Of a stretch of 64,000 nt of DNA, positions 54,550 through 63,500 are shown piece by piece. Below the pieces are notes generated by a model. The model was given only the letters and a program-made list of their open reading frames with translations, searched no databases and had not been told where the DNA came from. This DNA is from Streptomyces sp. NRRL B-1140 (GTDB lineage Bacteria > Actinomycetota > Actinomycetes > Streptomycetales > Streptomycetaceae): assembly GCF_001280065.1 (NCBI RefSeq), contig NZ_LGEA01000125.1:186001-250000 (forward strand). Direction: 5' to 3'. Position 1 is the first letter of the stretch. The number at the start of each line of letters is the position of its first letter. The position numbers and the translations under genes were made by a program.

Positions 54550-54715
54550 CGGGTCTTCAGGTGCCGATCCCTTCACGGAACATGCACGGAACCTCGGGAT
54601 TCCTTTAATTCTCAAGCGCTACTGTCGCGTCAGTCGAGTGGCCGTCGGGGGTCGATCCGAGCGGGGCCCGTCCGCGGCGGCCCTCGCTCCCCCCACCTCG
54701 CACAGGAGACTCGGT

Positions 54716-55822
54716 GTGTACGACGGCGACGTAGTGGTGATCGGCGGCGGCTACGCCGGTGTCCGGCTGGCCCGGCGGCTCGACGGTACGGCCCGGGTGA
54801 CGCTGGTGGACCGCAAGGAGGTCTTCTTCCACCGCGTCGCCTCCCTGCGCGCCGGGGTGCACCCCGCGTGGACGCACACGCCCTTCATCCCCTACGACCG
54901 GCTGCTGCGTCACGGACGCCTGGTCACCGGCAAGGCCGTCGGCATCGACACCGCCGAGCGGCAGGTCGTCCTCGCCACCGGCGAGCGGCTGCCGTACGAC
55001 GTGGTCGTGATCGCCACCGGCGCCGACTACCCCGAGCCGGCCCGCTTCACCGGCACCACCGCCGAGGAAGCGGCCACGTCGTTCGCCGAGCACCAGCGCG
55101 ACGTGGCCACGGCCGAGCACGTCCTGGTCGTCGGCGGCGGCCCGGGCGGCGTCGAACTCAGCGCCGAGATCCGCCTCGCCCGCCCGGACGCCCGGGTCAC
55201 CCTCGCCCACTCCGGGTCCGCGCTGCTCGACTCCGCGGGCAACGCCCGCCCGGGGCGCAAGGCCCTCGCCTGGCTGGAGTCCCACGACGTCGAGGTGCTG
55301 CTCGACTCCTTCATGTCGCCCGGCACCGACTTCGGCACCTACCGCGACGCCCGCGGCACGGTCGTCGAGGCCGACCTGTCCTTCTGGGCGACCGGCACCA
55401 CCCCCAACACGCTCTGGCTGCGCCTGGCCGGACACGGTGACTGGCTCAACGCGGCCGGCCGCGTGAAGGTGGACCGGACGCTCCGGGTGGAGGGCAGGCT
55501 GGACGTGTTCGCCGTCGGCGACGTGAACGACGTCAGCGAACTCAAGGTCACACCGGCCGCCCTCGCCCAGGCCGACACAACCGCCCACAACATCCGTACG
55601 TACCTGCAGAGTCCGGGCAGGCACCGCAAGGACCCGCGCCTCTACCGCCCGATCCGGCGCACCCCGCTCATCGTGCCCTTCGGGTCCGCCGACGGGCTGA
55701 CCGTGCTGCCCGTGCCGGGCGGCGAATCCGCTGTCCTCGGCAGCCGTACCACCACCCTGGCCAAGGCCAAGAGCCTCATGACGCCCTACATGCGCCGTCA
55801 ACTCGGGTACACGGCCGCCTGA
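54716..55822 (+). CDS. NAD(P)/FAD oxidoreductase (NDH-2/AIF-like)
   Basis: A 368-residue pyridine nucleotide-disulfide-type oxidoreductase resembling type II NADH dehydrogenases and AIFM2. FAD site VVVIGGGYAGVRLARRL at the N-terminus, second Rossmann site VLVVGGGPGGVELSAEI, and the C-terminal FAD motif VFAVGDVNDVSELKVTPAAL. It lacks the active-site disulfide of reductases. There is no clear membrane helix, so if it reduces quinone it would do so as a peripheral protein. AGGAG is 7 bases before the GTG start. Single-gene unit. Confidence 0.85.
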   Translation: MYDGDVVVIGGGYAGVRLARRLDGTARVTLVDRKEVFFHRVASLRAGVHPAWTHTPFIPYDRLLRHGRLVTGKAVGIDTAERQVVLATGERLPYDVVVIATGADYPEPARFTGTTAEEAATSFAEHQRDVATAEHVLVVGGGPGGVELSAEIRLARPDARVTLAHSGSALLDSAGNARPGRKALAWLESHDVEVLLDSFMSPGTDFGTYRDARGTVVEADLSFWATGTTPNTLWLRLAGHGDWLNAAGRVKVDRTLRVEGRLDVFAVGDVNDVSELKVTPAALAQADTTAHNIRTYLQSPGRHRKDPRLYRPIRRTPLIVPFGSADGLTVLPVPGGESAVLGSRTTTLAKAKSLMTPYMRRQLGYTAA

Positions 55823-55953
55823 CCCGTACCGGGCCGCCCCCGCCATCCACCCCCGGTCGTTACCCGCGAGTTCGGCCTGGGGTAGGGTCCCCACCGTTTC
55901 GGCTACCGGCTGATGGTGTGCCGGTACAGGGCGTGTCGGAGGGTGGCAAGAGG

Positions 55954-57357
55954 ATGGAATCCCAGCGGGATGACGGCGGATCCGTGGACCTGCGGGACGC
56001 AGGGCTGGAGACGCTCGCTCCCGAACCGCTGCTGACCAGGGACTACGAGACGCGTCCCGCGCTCGTGTACGAACGGCTGCGGCAGCAGCACGGCCCGGTC
56101 GCGCCGGTGGATCTGCTGGGAGTGCCGGCCTGGCTGGTCCTCGGCTACCGTGAATCGCTCCAGGTGCTCCAGGACGACGACGGCTGGCCCAAGGGCCTGG
56201 AGAACTGGCGGGCCCGCACCGAGGGGCGGGTGCCGGCCGACTGGCCGCTCGGACCCTCCCTGGAGGTCAATCACATCCTGATCCAGGGTGGGCCCGGCTA
56301 CCGGCCGCTGCGCACCGCGTGGGACGTCGCCCTCAAGCCCTTCCAGGACCCCCGCCACCCCCAGGCAAAACGCCTGAAGGCCGCCGTCACCGCCTACGCC
56401 GACGAACTGATCACACTCGTCGGGCAGGGCGGCAGGACGGGTGTGGCGGACCTGTCCGCGCAGTTCTCACGGCCGCTGCCGCTGATGGTCGCCAGCCATC
56501 TGCTGGGCTTCCCCGGCTCGCAGGGCGACGACGCGCTGATGGACATGTGGCGGGTGCTCGACGCGGGCCAGGACGCCGAGGCCGCGCTGGAGCGCCTGTT
56601 GGCGACACTGGCCGAACTGGCCGCGCTGAAGCTGCAGAAGCCGGGCGACGACTTCCCCTCGTACCTGCTGGCCGCCCACCCGGACCTTTCGCTCGACCAG
56701 CTCGCCCGCGAGCTGTTCATGCTGCTCGGCATGACGTCCGACCACGTCGGCATCCTCATCTCCAACACCGTCGTGGAGGTCATCTCGGGTGAGGGCAGCG
56801 TGCGCGCCAGCCTGTCCGCCGGGATGGTCAGGGAGAGCATGAACCGGGTCGTGATGCGCAAGCCGCCCCTGGTCAACTTCGTCCCGCGCTTCGCGGCCCG
56901 CGACACCCCCCTCGGCAACTACACGATCCGGGCCGGCGACCCCGTGTGGGTCTCCCCGGGCGCCGCCCACGCCGACCCGCTCTTCGCCGATCACGTCGCC
57001 TCGGGCACCACCATCAGCACCCGGGCCCACCTGTCCTGGGGAGCCGGACCACGACAGTGTCCGGCGCGGGAGCTCGCCTCGGCGGTCGCGGCGGCCGGGG
57101 TGGGGCGCCTGTTCGAGCGGTTCGACCACCTCGACCTCGCCCTGCCCGCCGACCAACTGCCGTGGCGCTCCTCGCCGTTCATGCGCGGTCTGCGCTCCCT
57201 GCCCGTGCATTACGAACTCGCCTCCGCGCCGCCCCCGAGGCCGTGGACGGACGACCCCGCGCCCGGGGTGGCCGAGCAGGTCCTGCCGGACCCGTCCGCC
57301 CGGCAGCGCTCCTCGCTGTGGCGGTATCTGACGGGCCTCATCCGCGGCGGCCGCTGA
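55954..57357 (+). CDS. Cytochrome P450, CYP157-like, with non-canonical ExxR
   Basis: A 467-residue class I bacterial P450. The haem loop is LSWGAGPRQCPARELA with C369 as ligand; Trp replaces the usual Phe. The I-helix region is LFMLLGMTSDHVG. The K-helix reads VRESMNRVV: E294 and R298 are four apart, so the normal ExxR pair is not present. CYP157 enzymes, often found in streptomycete conservons, are known to lack ExxR, and the N-terminal VYERLRQQHGPVAPVDLLGV with PAWLVLGYRESL fits that group from memory. The substrate is unknown. No ferredoxin gene is adjacent. GGAGGG lies 10 bases before the chosen ATG. Confidence 0.85.
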   Translation: MESQRDDGGSVDLRDAGLETLAPEPLLTRDYETRPALVYERLRQQHGPVAPVDLLGVPAWLVLGYRESLQVLQDDDGWPKGLENWRARTEGRVPADWPLGPSLEVNHILIQGGPGYRPLRTAWDVALKPFQDPRHPQAKRLKAAVTAYADELITLVGQGGRTGVADLSAQFSRPLPLMVASHLLGFPGSQGDDALMDMWRVLDAGQDAEAALERLLATLAELAALKLQKPGDDFPSYLLAAHPDLSLDQLARELFMLLGMTSDHVGILISNTVVEVISGEGSVRASLSAGMVRESMNRVVMRKPPLVNFVPRFAARDTPLGNYTIRAGDPVWVSPGAAHADPLFADHVASGTTISTRAHLSWGAGPRQCPARELASAVAAAGVGRLFERFDHLDLALPADQLPWRSSPFMRGLRSLPVHYELASAPPPRPWTDDPAPGVAEQVLPDPSARQRSSLWRYLTGLIRGGR

Positions 57358-57650
57358 ACCGCGGGGACCGAGCCGAACGCCCGGGCCGCACCGGCGTTCC
57401 CCACGCGCCCGGGACAGGGCGCGAGGGGAGATCGCCGCGCGGCCGCGCCCGCCCTGCGGCGACGGTCCGCACCCACCCGCCGGCGATCACCCCGCGTCGG
57501 CCGGCCGCAGCACCTCCACCTCGCGCGGCGGACCGGCTCCCGCGTCCGGCGCGGACCCGGGGGTTGACGCACCGCCGCCCCCGCATCAGCCGCTGCCGGG
57601 CCCACGGTGATCGAGTGGTGGGGTGCGGAGGCCGGGCGTACCGTCGAACG

Positions 57651-59213
57651 GTGGACACCGCAGGCAGCAGCCCGCAGCCGGCTTCACCACAGGCGACCAC
57701 CACCAGGGAATCCGGTGGTGGCGGCAACACGATGGCACTTCTCGTCATCGCCTCGTGCCAGTTGATGGTGGTCCTCGACATCACCATCGTGAACATCGCG
57801 CTGCCGCACATCCAGAGTGCGCTGGACTTCTCCACCACCAGCCTGTCCTGGGTGGTCAACGCCTACACCCTCACCTTCGGCGGTCTGCTGCTGCTCGGCG
57901 GCCGGGCCGGCGACATCCTCGGCCGGCGGCGCGTCTTCATCTTCGGCGTGCTGCTCTTCGCGCTCGCCTCCCTGCTCGGCGGATTCGCCCAGAACTCCGG
58001 CCAACTCCTCGGCGCACGCGCCCTGCAGGGCGTGGGCGGCGCCATCGCCTCCCCGACCTCCCTCGCCCTGATCAGCACCACCTTCCGCGAGGGGCCGGAA
58101 CGCAACCGCGCCTTCGGGGTGTTCGCCGCGGTCTCGGCCGGCGGCGGCGCGATAGGCCTGCTCGCCGGAGGCATGCTGGTGGAGTGGCTGAACTGGCGAT
58201 GGGTGCTGTTCGTCAACGTGCCCATCGGCCTGCTCATCGTGCTCGCCACACCGCGCTTCATCAGGGAGTCCGAACGCCACCCCGGGCGCTTCGACATCGC
58301 CGGCGCACTCACCTCCACCGCGGGCATGGTGCTGCTCGTCTACGGCTTCATCAGAGCGGCACAGGAAGGCTGGCGGGACGCCCTGACCCTCACCTCGTTC
58401 GCCGGGGCGGTCGTCGTCCTTGCGGTCTTCGTCATGATCGAGCGGCGTTCGAAACAACCCATCACGCCGCTGCACATGTTCGCCGACCGCAACCGTGCGG
58501 GCACCTACGGCATCATGCTGTGCCTGGCCGCCGCCATCTTCGGCATGTTCTTCTTCCTCACCCTCTTCGTGCAGGACGTGCTCGGGTTCAGCCCACTCGC
58601 GGCCGGACTGGCCTTCCTGCCGGTCAGTGCGGTCATCGCCGTCGGAGCCGGACTGGCCTCACGGTTCCTGCCCGTCTACGGCCCCAAGCCGTTCATGGTG
58701 GTGGGCGCGATCCTGGCGGCGGCCGGCCTGGCCTGGCTGACCCTGACCGACGTTCACTCCACCTACGCGGGCAGCGTTCTCGGCCCGATGCTCGTCTTCA
58801 GCCTGGGCATGGGCATGGAGTTCGTGTCGCTGACCCTCATGGCGCTGTCCAATGTGCCCACGCCGGAGACCGGTGCGGCCTCCGGACTCCTCAACGCCAC
58901 CCAGCAGGTCGGCGGCTCCCTCGGCCTGTCCATCCTCGTCACGATGTTCGGCACCGCCAGCACCAACGAGGCGAAGCAGCAGGTCCCGGACTTCCTCCAG
59001 CAGGCGACCCCGGCCGAGCGCATCCGCTTCCAACGCACCGGGGAACTGCCCAAACCCTGGTCCGACGAGGTCCTCACCGCCGGGGTCTCGGCCGCCTTCA
59101 TCATGGCCGCGATCTTCACCGCCGTCGCCGCCGTGATCGCCCTGGTCGTCATCCAGGTCCGCCCCTCCGACCTGGAACGCCTCAAGGGAGGAGCGGGCCC
59201 CGGCCCGATGTGA
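57651..59213 (+). CDS. DHA2-family (EmrB/QacA) multidrug exporter
   Basis: A 520-residue MFS transporter with 14 predicted helices. Family motifs are LDITIVNIALPHIQSAL (helix 1), WVVNAYTLTFGGLLLLGGRA followed by GDILGRRRVF (motif A), and the motif C-like GGGAIGLLAGGML. It exports toxic compounds or an endogenous product using the proton gradient. The GTG at 57651 is supported by the open frame but lacks a visible ribosome-binding site; Met at 57732 is the first residue of helix 1 and an alternative. The 293-bp region upstream shows nothing else. Confidence 0.88.
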   Translation: MDTAGSSPQPASPQATTTRESGGGGNTMALLVIASCQLMVVLDITIVNIALPHIQSALDFSTTSLSWVVNAYTLTFGGLLLLGGRAGDILGRRRVFIFGVLLFALASLLGGFAQNSGQLLGARALQGVGGAIASPTSLALISTTFREGPERNRAFGVFAAVSAGGGAIGLLAGGMLVEWLNWRWVLFVNVPIGLLIVLATPRFIRESERHPGRFDIAGALTSTAGMVLLVYGFIRAAQEGWRDALTLTSFAGAVVVLAVFVMIERRSKQPITPLHMFADRNRAGTYGIMLCLAAAIFGMFFFLTLFVQDVLGFSPLAAGLAFLPVSAVIAVGAGLASRFLPVYGPKPFMVVGAILAAAGLAWLTLTDVHSTYAGSVLGPMLVFSLGMGMEFVSLTLMALSNVPTPETGAASGLLNATQQVGGSLGLSILVTMFGTASTNEAKQQVPDFLQQATPAERIRFQRTGELPKPWSDEVLTAGVSAAFIMAAIFTAVAAVIALVVIQVRPSDLERLKGGAGPGPM

Positions 59214-59239
59214 GGCCCGTCCCCGCCGCTCGAGTCCCG

Positions 59240-60331
59240 CTACGAACCGATCCGCGCCGCGATGACCGGCGCCAGCCGGTCGGCGATGACCCGGTGTCCC
59301 CGGTCGTTGGGGTGCACCGCGTCCGTCAGGTCCCCCGACCCCAGCCAGCCGGTCGTGTCGACGAAGGAGACCCGGGCGTCTCCACCCGCGACGGCGGCCT
59401 TCACCGCGGCCTCGGTCTGCGGGACGAACCGCCCCCGGAAGGTCTCCAGAGCGAAGATCCACGCCTGCGGATACGCGGCCCGCACCTTGCGCAGCAGGCT
59501 GCTGTACCCCGACTGGAACTGTGCCGCGCTCACCCCGTGCCCGACATCGTTGGTGCCGAGGTTGATGATGACCGCGTCGGCCCGGTAGCGGGAGAAGTTC
59601 CAGTCGGGGGTTGCCGCGTTCGGGTCGAGCTTGGTGAACTGCCGCTCCAGCCCGACGCATCCGTCCGCCGAGGCGACCAGACACGCCCCGCCCTGCGCGA
59701 TCTGCGTGTGCTCCGCGTCCAGCCGCTCCCCGATCAGCCAGCCGTACGCGGTACGGGCGTTCTGCGAACTCGTCGTGCCCACGGTGATCGAGTCGCCGAC
59801 GAACTCGATCGTCCTGGACCGGGCCGGCGGTGCGAACGTCGTCGCGGAGCCGTCCAGGACCAGCCCCTGGAAGACCGCGTCGCCCCTGTACGACCCGGCC
59901 ACCACCTGGTAGTTGACCTGGAGCGTGTGGTTGCCGGGGGACAAGGCCGTCGGGGTCAGGTCCACCGTCCCCTTGACGTCGTCGTAGAACCGCACGGGAC
60001 CGTTGTCGATCCGCGCCCACAGGTCGATCGTGTTGCGCTGTTTCAGCTTGACCGTCCGGCCGGTGAAGCCGACCCGGTAGTAGGCGCCCGCCCAGTAGGG
60101 GGTGTAGGCGGTGGCCGAGCTGGTGGTGTCCCAGCGGCCGACGAACTTGATGTTCGGGTCGCCCGGCTGCCCGGGGGCGGCGGCCTTCACCGCGGTGCCG
60201 GAGGAGCCGGTCCGCACAGCGGCGGCCTGCGCGGGTGAACCGTCGGCCCAGGCGAGCGGGCACGCCAGGAGCATGGCCGCGAGGAGGGTCGGCAGGGCAC
60301 GTCTCGGGACGGTGTGGGGGGAGGTCTGCAC
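59240..60331 (-). CDS. Secreted SGNH/GDSL esterase, CE2-like layout, under a CebR-type box
   Basis: A 363-residue secreted esterase. Residues 1-35 form the signal peptide (cleavage near AQAAA). Residues ~45-170 form a beta-sandwich (KFVGRWDTTSSATAYTPYWA and TVKLKQRNTIDLWARID), as in CE2 carbohydrate esterases. The SGNH catalytic domain follows: block I FVGDSITVGT (~175), NLGTNDVGHG (~257) and DAVHPNDRGH with the Asp-His pair (~337). Such enzymes remove acetyl groups from plant polysaccharides. A perfect 14-bp CebR-type operator lies 28 bp upstream of the GTG start, so it probably belongs to the cellulose/cellobiose regulon. Confidence 0.9.
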   Translation of the reverse strand: MQTSPHTVPRRALPTLLAAMLLACPLAWADGSPAQAAAVRTGSSGTAVKAAAPGQPGDPNIKFVGRWDTTSSATAYTPYWAGAYYRVGFTGRTVKLKQRNTIDLWARIDNGPVRFYDDVKGTVDLTPTALSPGNHTLQVNYQVVAGSYRGDAVFQGLVLDGSATTFAPPARSRTIEFVGDSITVGTTSSQNARTAYGWLIGERLDAEHTQIAQGGACLVASADGCVGLERQFTKLDPNAATPDWNFSRYRADAVIINLGTNDVGHGVSAAQFQSGYSSLLRKVRAAYPQAWIFALETFRGRFVPQTEAAVKAAVAGGDARVSFVDTTGWLGSGDLTDAVHPNDRGHRVIADRLAPVIAARIGS

Positions 60332-60358
60332 GGGGTTTCCCTTCACGTGTGGGTGGTC

Positions 60359-60372
60359 TGGGAGCGCTCCCA
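60359..60372. promoter_or_regulatory. CebR-type operator (perfect palindrome)
   Basis: TGGGAGCGCTCCCA is a perfect 14-bp palindrome, identical to the published CebR-box of Streptomyces that is released by cellobiose or cellotriose. It lies 28 bp upstream of the secreted esterase start (minus strand) and ~200 bp from the divergent NACHT gene. Confidence 0.85.
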
Positions 60373-60575
60373 TAGGCAGCCGTTCGAGGGAAGCAGTGAA
60401 ACGGTTCAGCGTCAAGGGCCGTGGCGCTGAGGGGATCCGAGGGGCGGGCACCCCTGCCCCCGCTCGCGCGGCACTGGCGCCATACGCCCGGGTGGCGGGT
60501 GCCCGCGGCGCTTCCGTCGGGTGAATCCGAGGCCGCCGGTGCCCGGATCGCCGCTCGCGGCGGAATCCTCACAGG

Positions 60576-63500
60576 GTGAGCGACGGAGGAGGACCGCCCC
60601 GGCGGCCCAGGCGAGTGCTGCGTGACGGGCTCGGTGTCCGCGGCGCCCTGCACCGGCGCCGTCTGATGCGGCAGGGATACGACAAAACCAGGACCTGGCG
60701 GGTCCGCAAGAACGGCACGTACGTGGCACTGCTGGTGCTGACGTTCACCGGGGCGCTGCTCTTGCTGTTCCTGGCCGTCACGGCCCTCATCAGCCTGCCG
60801 CAGGAAAGCAGCTTCGACTCGCCCGTCCGGTGGGTCGGCAAGCAGTGCCGCGGTGACGACAGTTTCAGCTGCGCTGTCCTGCAGTCGCTCTTCATGCCGT
60901 TCCTCACCCTCGCCCTGGCCACCGTCACGTATCTGTTCTTCCGCTTCAGACACGTGCGCTGGGCTTACGTGCGCAAGGCCTTGGAGGACCCCCACGAACT
61001 CGTGGAGACCGCGGGCGGGATCTTCGGCCGGGTCGTGGGTCGCGACCAGCTCTGCTCCGTCCTCATGGAGGACCTGCGCGACCGCCGCTTCCGCCGTACC
61101 CACGTCGTCGTCGGCGGTATCGGCACCGGCAAGACGGCGCTGGTGGTGCTGCTGACCCAGCGGCTCGCCGAACGCGGGGCGGTGCCGGTGCCGCTGCGGC
61201 TGCGCGCCGCCGATCAGAACCTTGACTTCCGCGAGCTGGCCTTCGAGCGCTTCTGCCGAGAGGTGCAGGGTCACATCCGGTCCTCCGCGGAAGCGGAGAA
61301 GGTGTGGCGGAGGCTGAGTCAGCAGGGGCGGATCGTGGTGCTCGCGGACGGCCTGGACGAGGCGCTCACCGCCGCGGACCTGACGGAGGAGCGCGACACC
61401 ATCATCCGCCTGGCCATCCGCCGGGCCAACGAGGAGGGGCTGCCCCTGATCATCACCTCCCGGCCGCACGACTCACTGCGCGGCATGGAGGCATCCCTCA
61501 CCGAGCTGGAGCCGCTGAGCGAGGAGGCCGCCCTGACCTACATCTCCTCCGGAGGCGCCGGGGAGGACCGCCAGCGGCTGGACTGGATCGTCGAGCGGGC
61601 CGGCATCGCGGAGGCCCCGACCTATCTGGAGATCGCGGCCGAACTGCACGAGCAGGGCCTGCTGGAGCGGGCCCTCAGCGTCCCCACCGAGGAAGAGGCC
61701 GTGGAGACCAGGGGCGGCGACCGGGCGTCCTTGCGGTTCCATCTGTTCGAGACCTGGCTCAGCGCCCTCATCAGCGGCCGCTTCCGGCCGCACCTGCCGC
61801 TCTCCCCGGAGGAGCGCCGCTCGACCGTCCACTACCTGTCCGCGCTCGCGTGCGTGGGCCTCGCCCTCGACACCTCCGAGGTGCGGTTCGCCGACGTCGT
61901 CGACGAGCAGGACCCCGCCGCCTCCCGCTTCCCCGAGATCGTCCGCGAACTGGCCCGCAGGGTCGGCGACAGCGGGATCGACCTCAGGCTCGCCGCCCAC
62001 TGGGGCGCCCGGATGGAGCTGGTCGAGCTCGGCGGGGACCGCGTCCGCTTCCAGCACAGCGTCATCCAGGCCCAGTTGGGCGCCCGTTTTCTGAACGCGG
62101 TCATCCACCCCGACGTCCCGGACGAACCACGCGAGGGGTCGTTCTTCCCGGCGGCCCTGCGGAGTCCGGGCCGGGAGCTGCTGATCGCCATGGTGCTGCA
62201 CTCCCGGCTTCCGGACGGCGCGTGCGTCCACGACGAGCCGGGCGCGGTGGGCCCGGACGGGACCTGCTGGTGTCCGGTGAGCGCCGCCCGCGACCTCCTG
62301 ATGGAGGCCGCCTGCCAGGCGCAGTCGGTCCGCACCTGCGGACCGGGCGACGACGACAAACAGGAGGCGCGCCCGCTCTTCGGCCGCACCCTGCACAGCA
62401 AGGCCCTGGAGCTCTACGCGGCGGCCCTCGAGATCGACAGCGTCGACGCCGAGCCGGAGCAGCACCTGATCGCCATGCGGCTGTGCACCTCCTGGCCCGA
62501 ACTGCGGGCCCGCGACCCGCACACGCTCCGAACCGCCAAGGCCCTGCTCGTGACCCGGTTCGGCGAGGCCATGCGCGGTGTCGCCCAGCGCCAGACCCTC
62601 CGGCCCGCCTACCTGGAACTGTTCGAGATCGCGCGCCTGGAGCCCTCGTACGCCGTCCGTCTCGCCATCGCGCAGGAGATCGGCGCCGGTGGCGACCTCG
62701 CCTTCGAGGCGCTCCAGCCCAGGCTGCGCGGACCGCAGGTGGTCGAGAGCGGGCGGGTGGAGCGGGAGTCCGACTGGGCGGAGGAGATGTGGGGCGGCCA
62801 GCAGCCCGAGGTCGTCGGCGAATGCGAGAGCCGGCGTCGCAGGCAGGGCGAGGGCCAGGTCGCCCGTATGAAGCGGGAACTGAAGGAGCGTGAGCAGCAG
62901 CGGCGTCAGGAACGCCGGCGGGAGCGCGAGGACCGCGAGGCCGAGGAACGGCAGTGGCGGGACAACACCCTGTGCGCCTGGCTGGTCCCGCTGCTCGTCG
63001 GCTCGGTCACCACCCACCGGCACCAGGACACGCCGTACGCCTTCCTGGAGAGCTGGGTGCGCCGCGTCGGCATCCCCGAGGACAGCCCGGACGCGCGTGC
63101 CCGACTCGACCTCAACGTGGAAGTGGCGCTGGCCCAGGGCTTCAAGTACGCGGCGAACCGGCGGCACCGTCATCCGCACGCTCGGTCCGAAGCCCGCGAG
63201 TACCTCAGTGAGCAGGCCCTGGACATGCTCAGACGCACCCGTTTCTGGTTCACCCGCCTGACACTGCTGCACGCGCTGACCCTCTGGGACCTGCCCGACG
63301 GCGCCACGGTCTCCCGCCCCTCGGGCGGCCACGGTTCCGACCCCGCCCAGCAGGTCCGTCAATGGCTGGCCCGGCCGGACGGCGAACCCGAACACCCCTT
63401 CGTGACGGCGGCCGGGAAGCTGTGCGTGTGGGCGCTCGAGACCCGGCAGCCCGAACGGTTCCTGTGGATCGACGAGTCGGGCGTCGCCGCGCACGTCGGC

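Noticed and set aside
55878..55893. TGGGG-TAGGGT-CCCCA palindrome upstream of the P450 as an operator
   Set aside because: The arms are only 5 bp and all G/C; TAGGGT may simply be a -10 element. Too weak to call.
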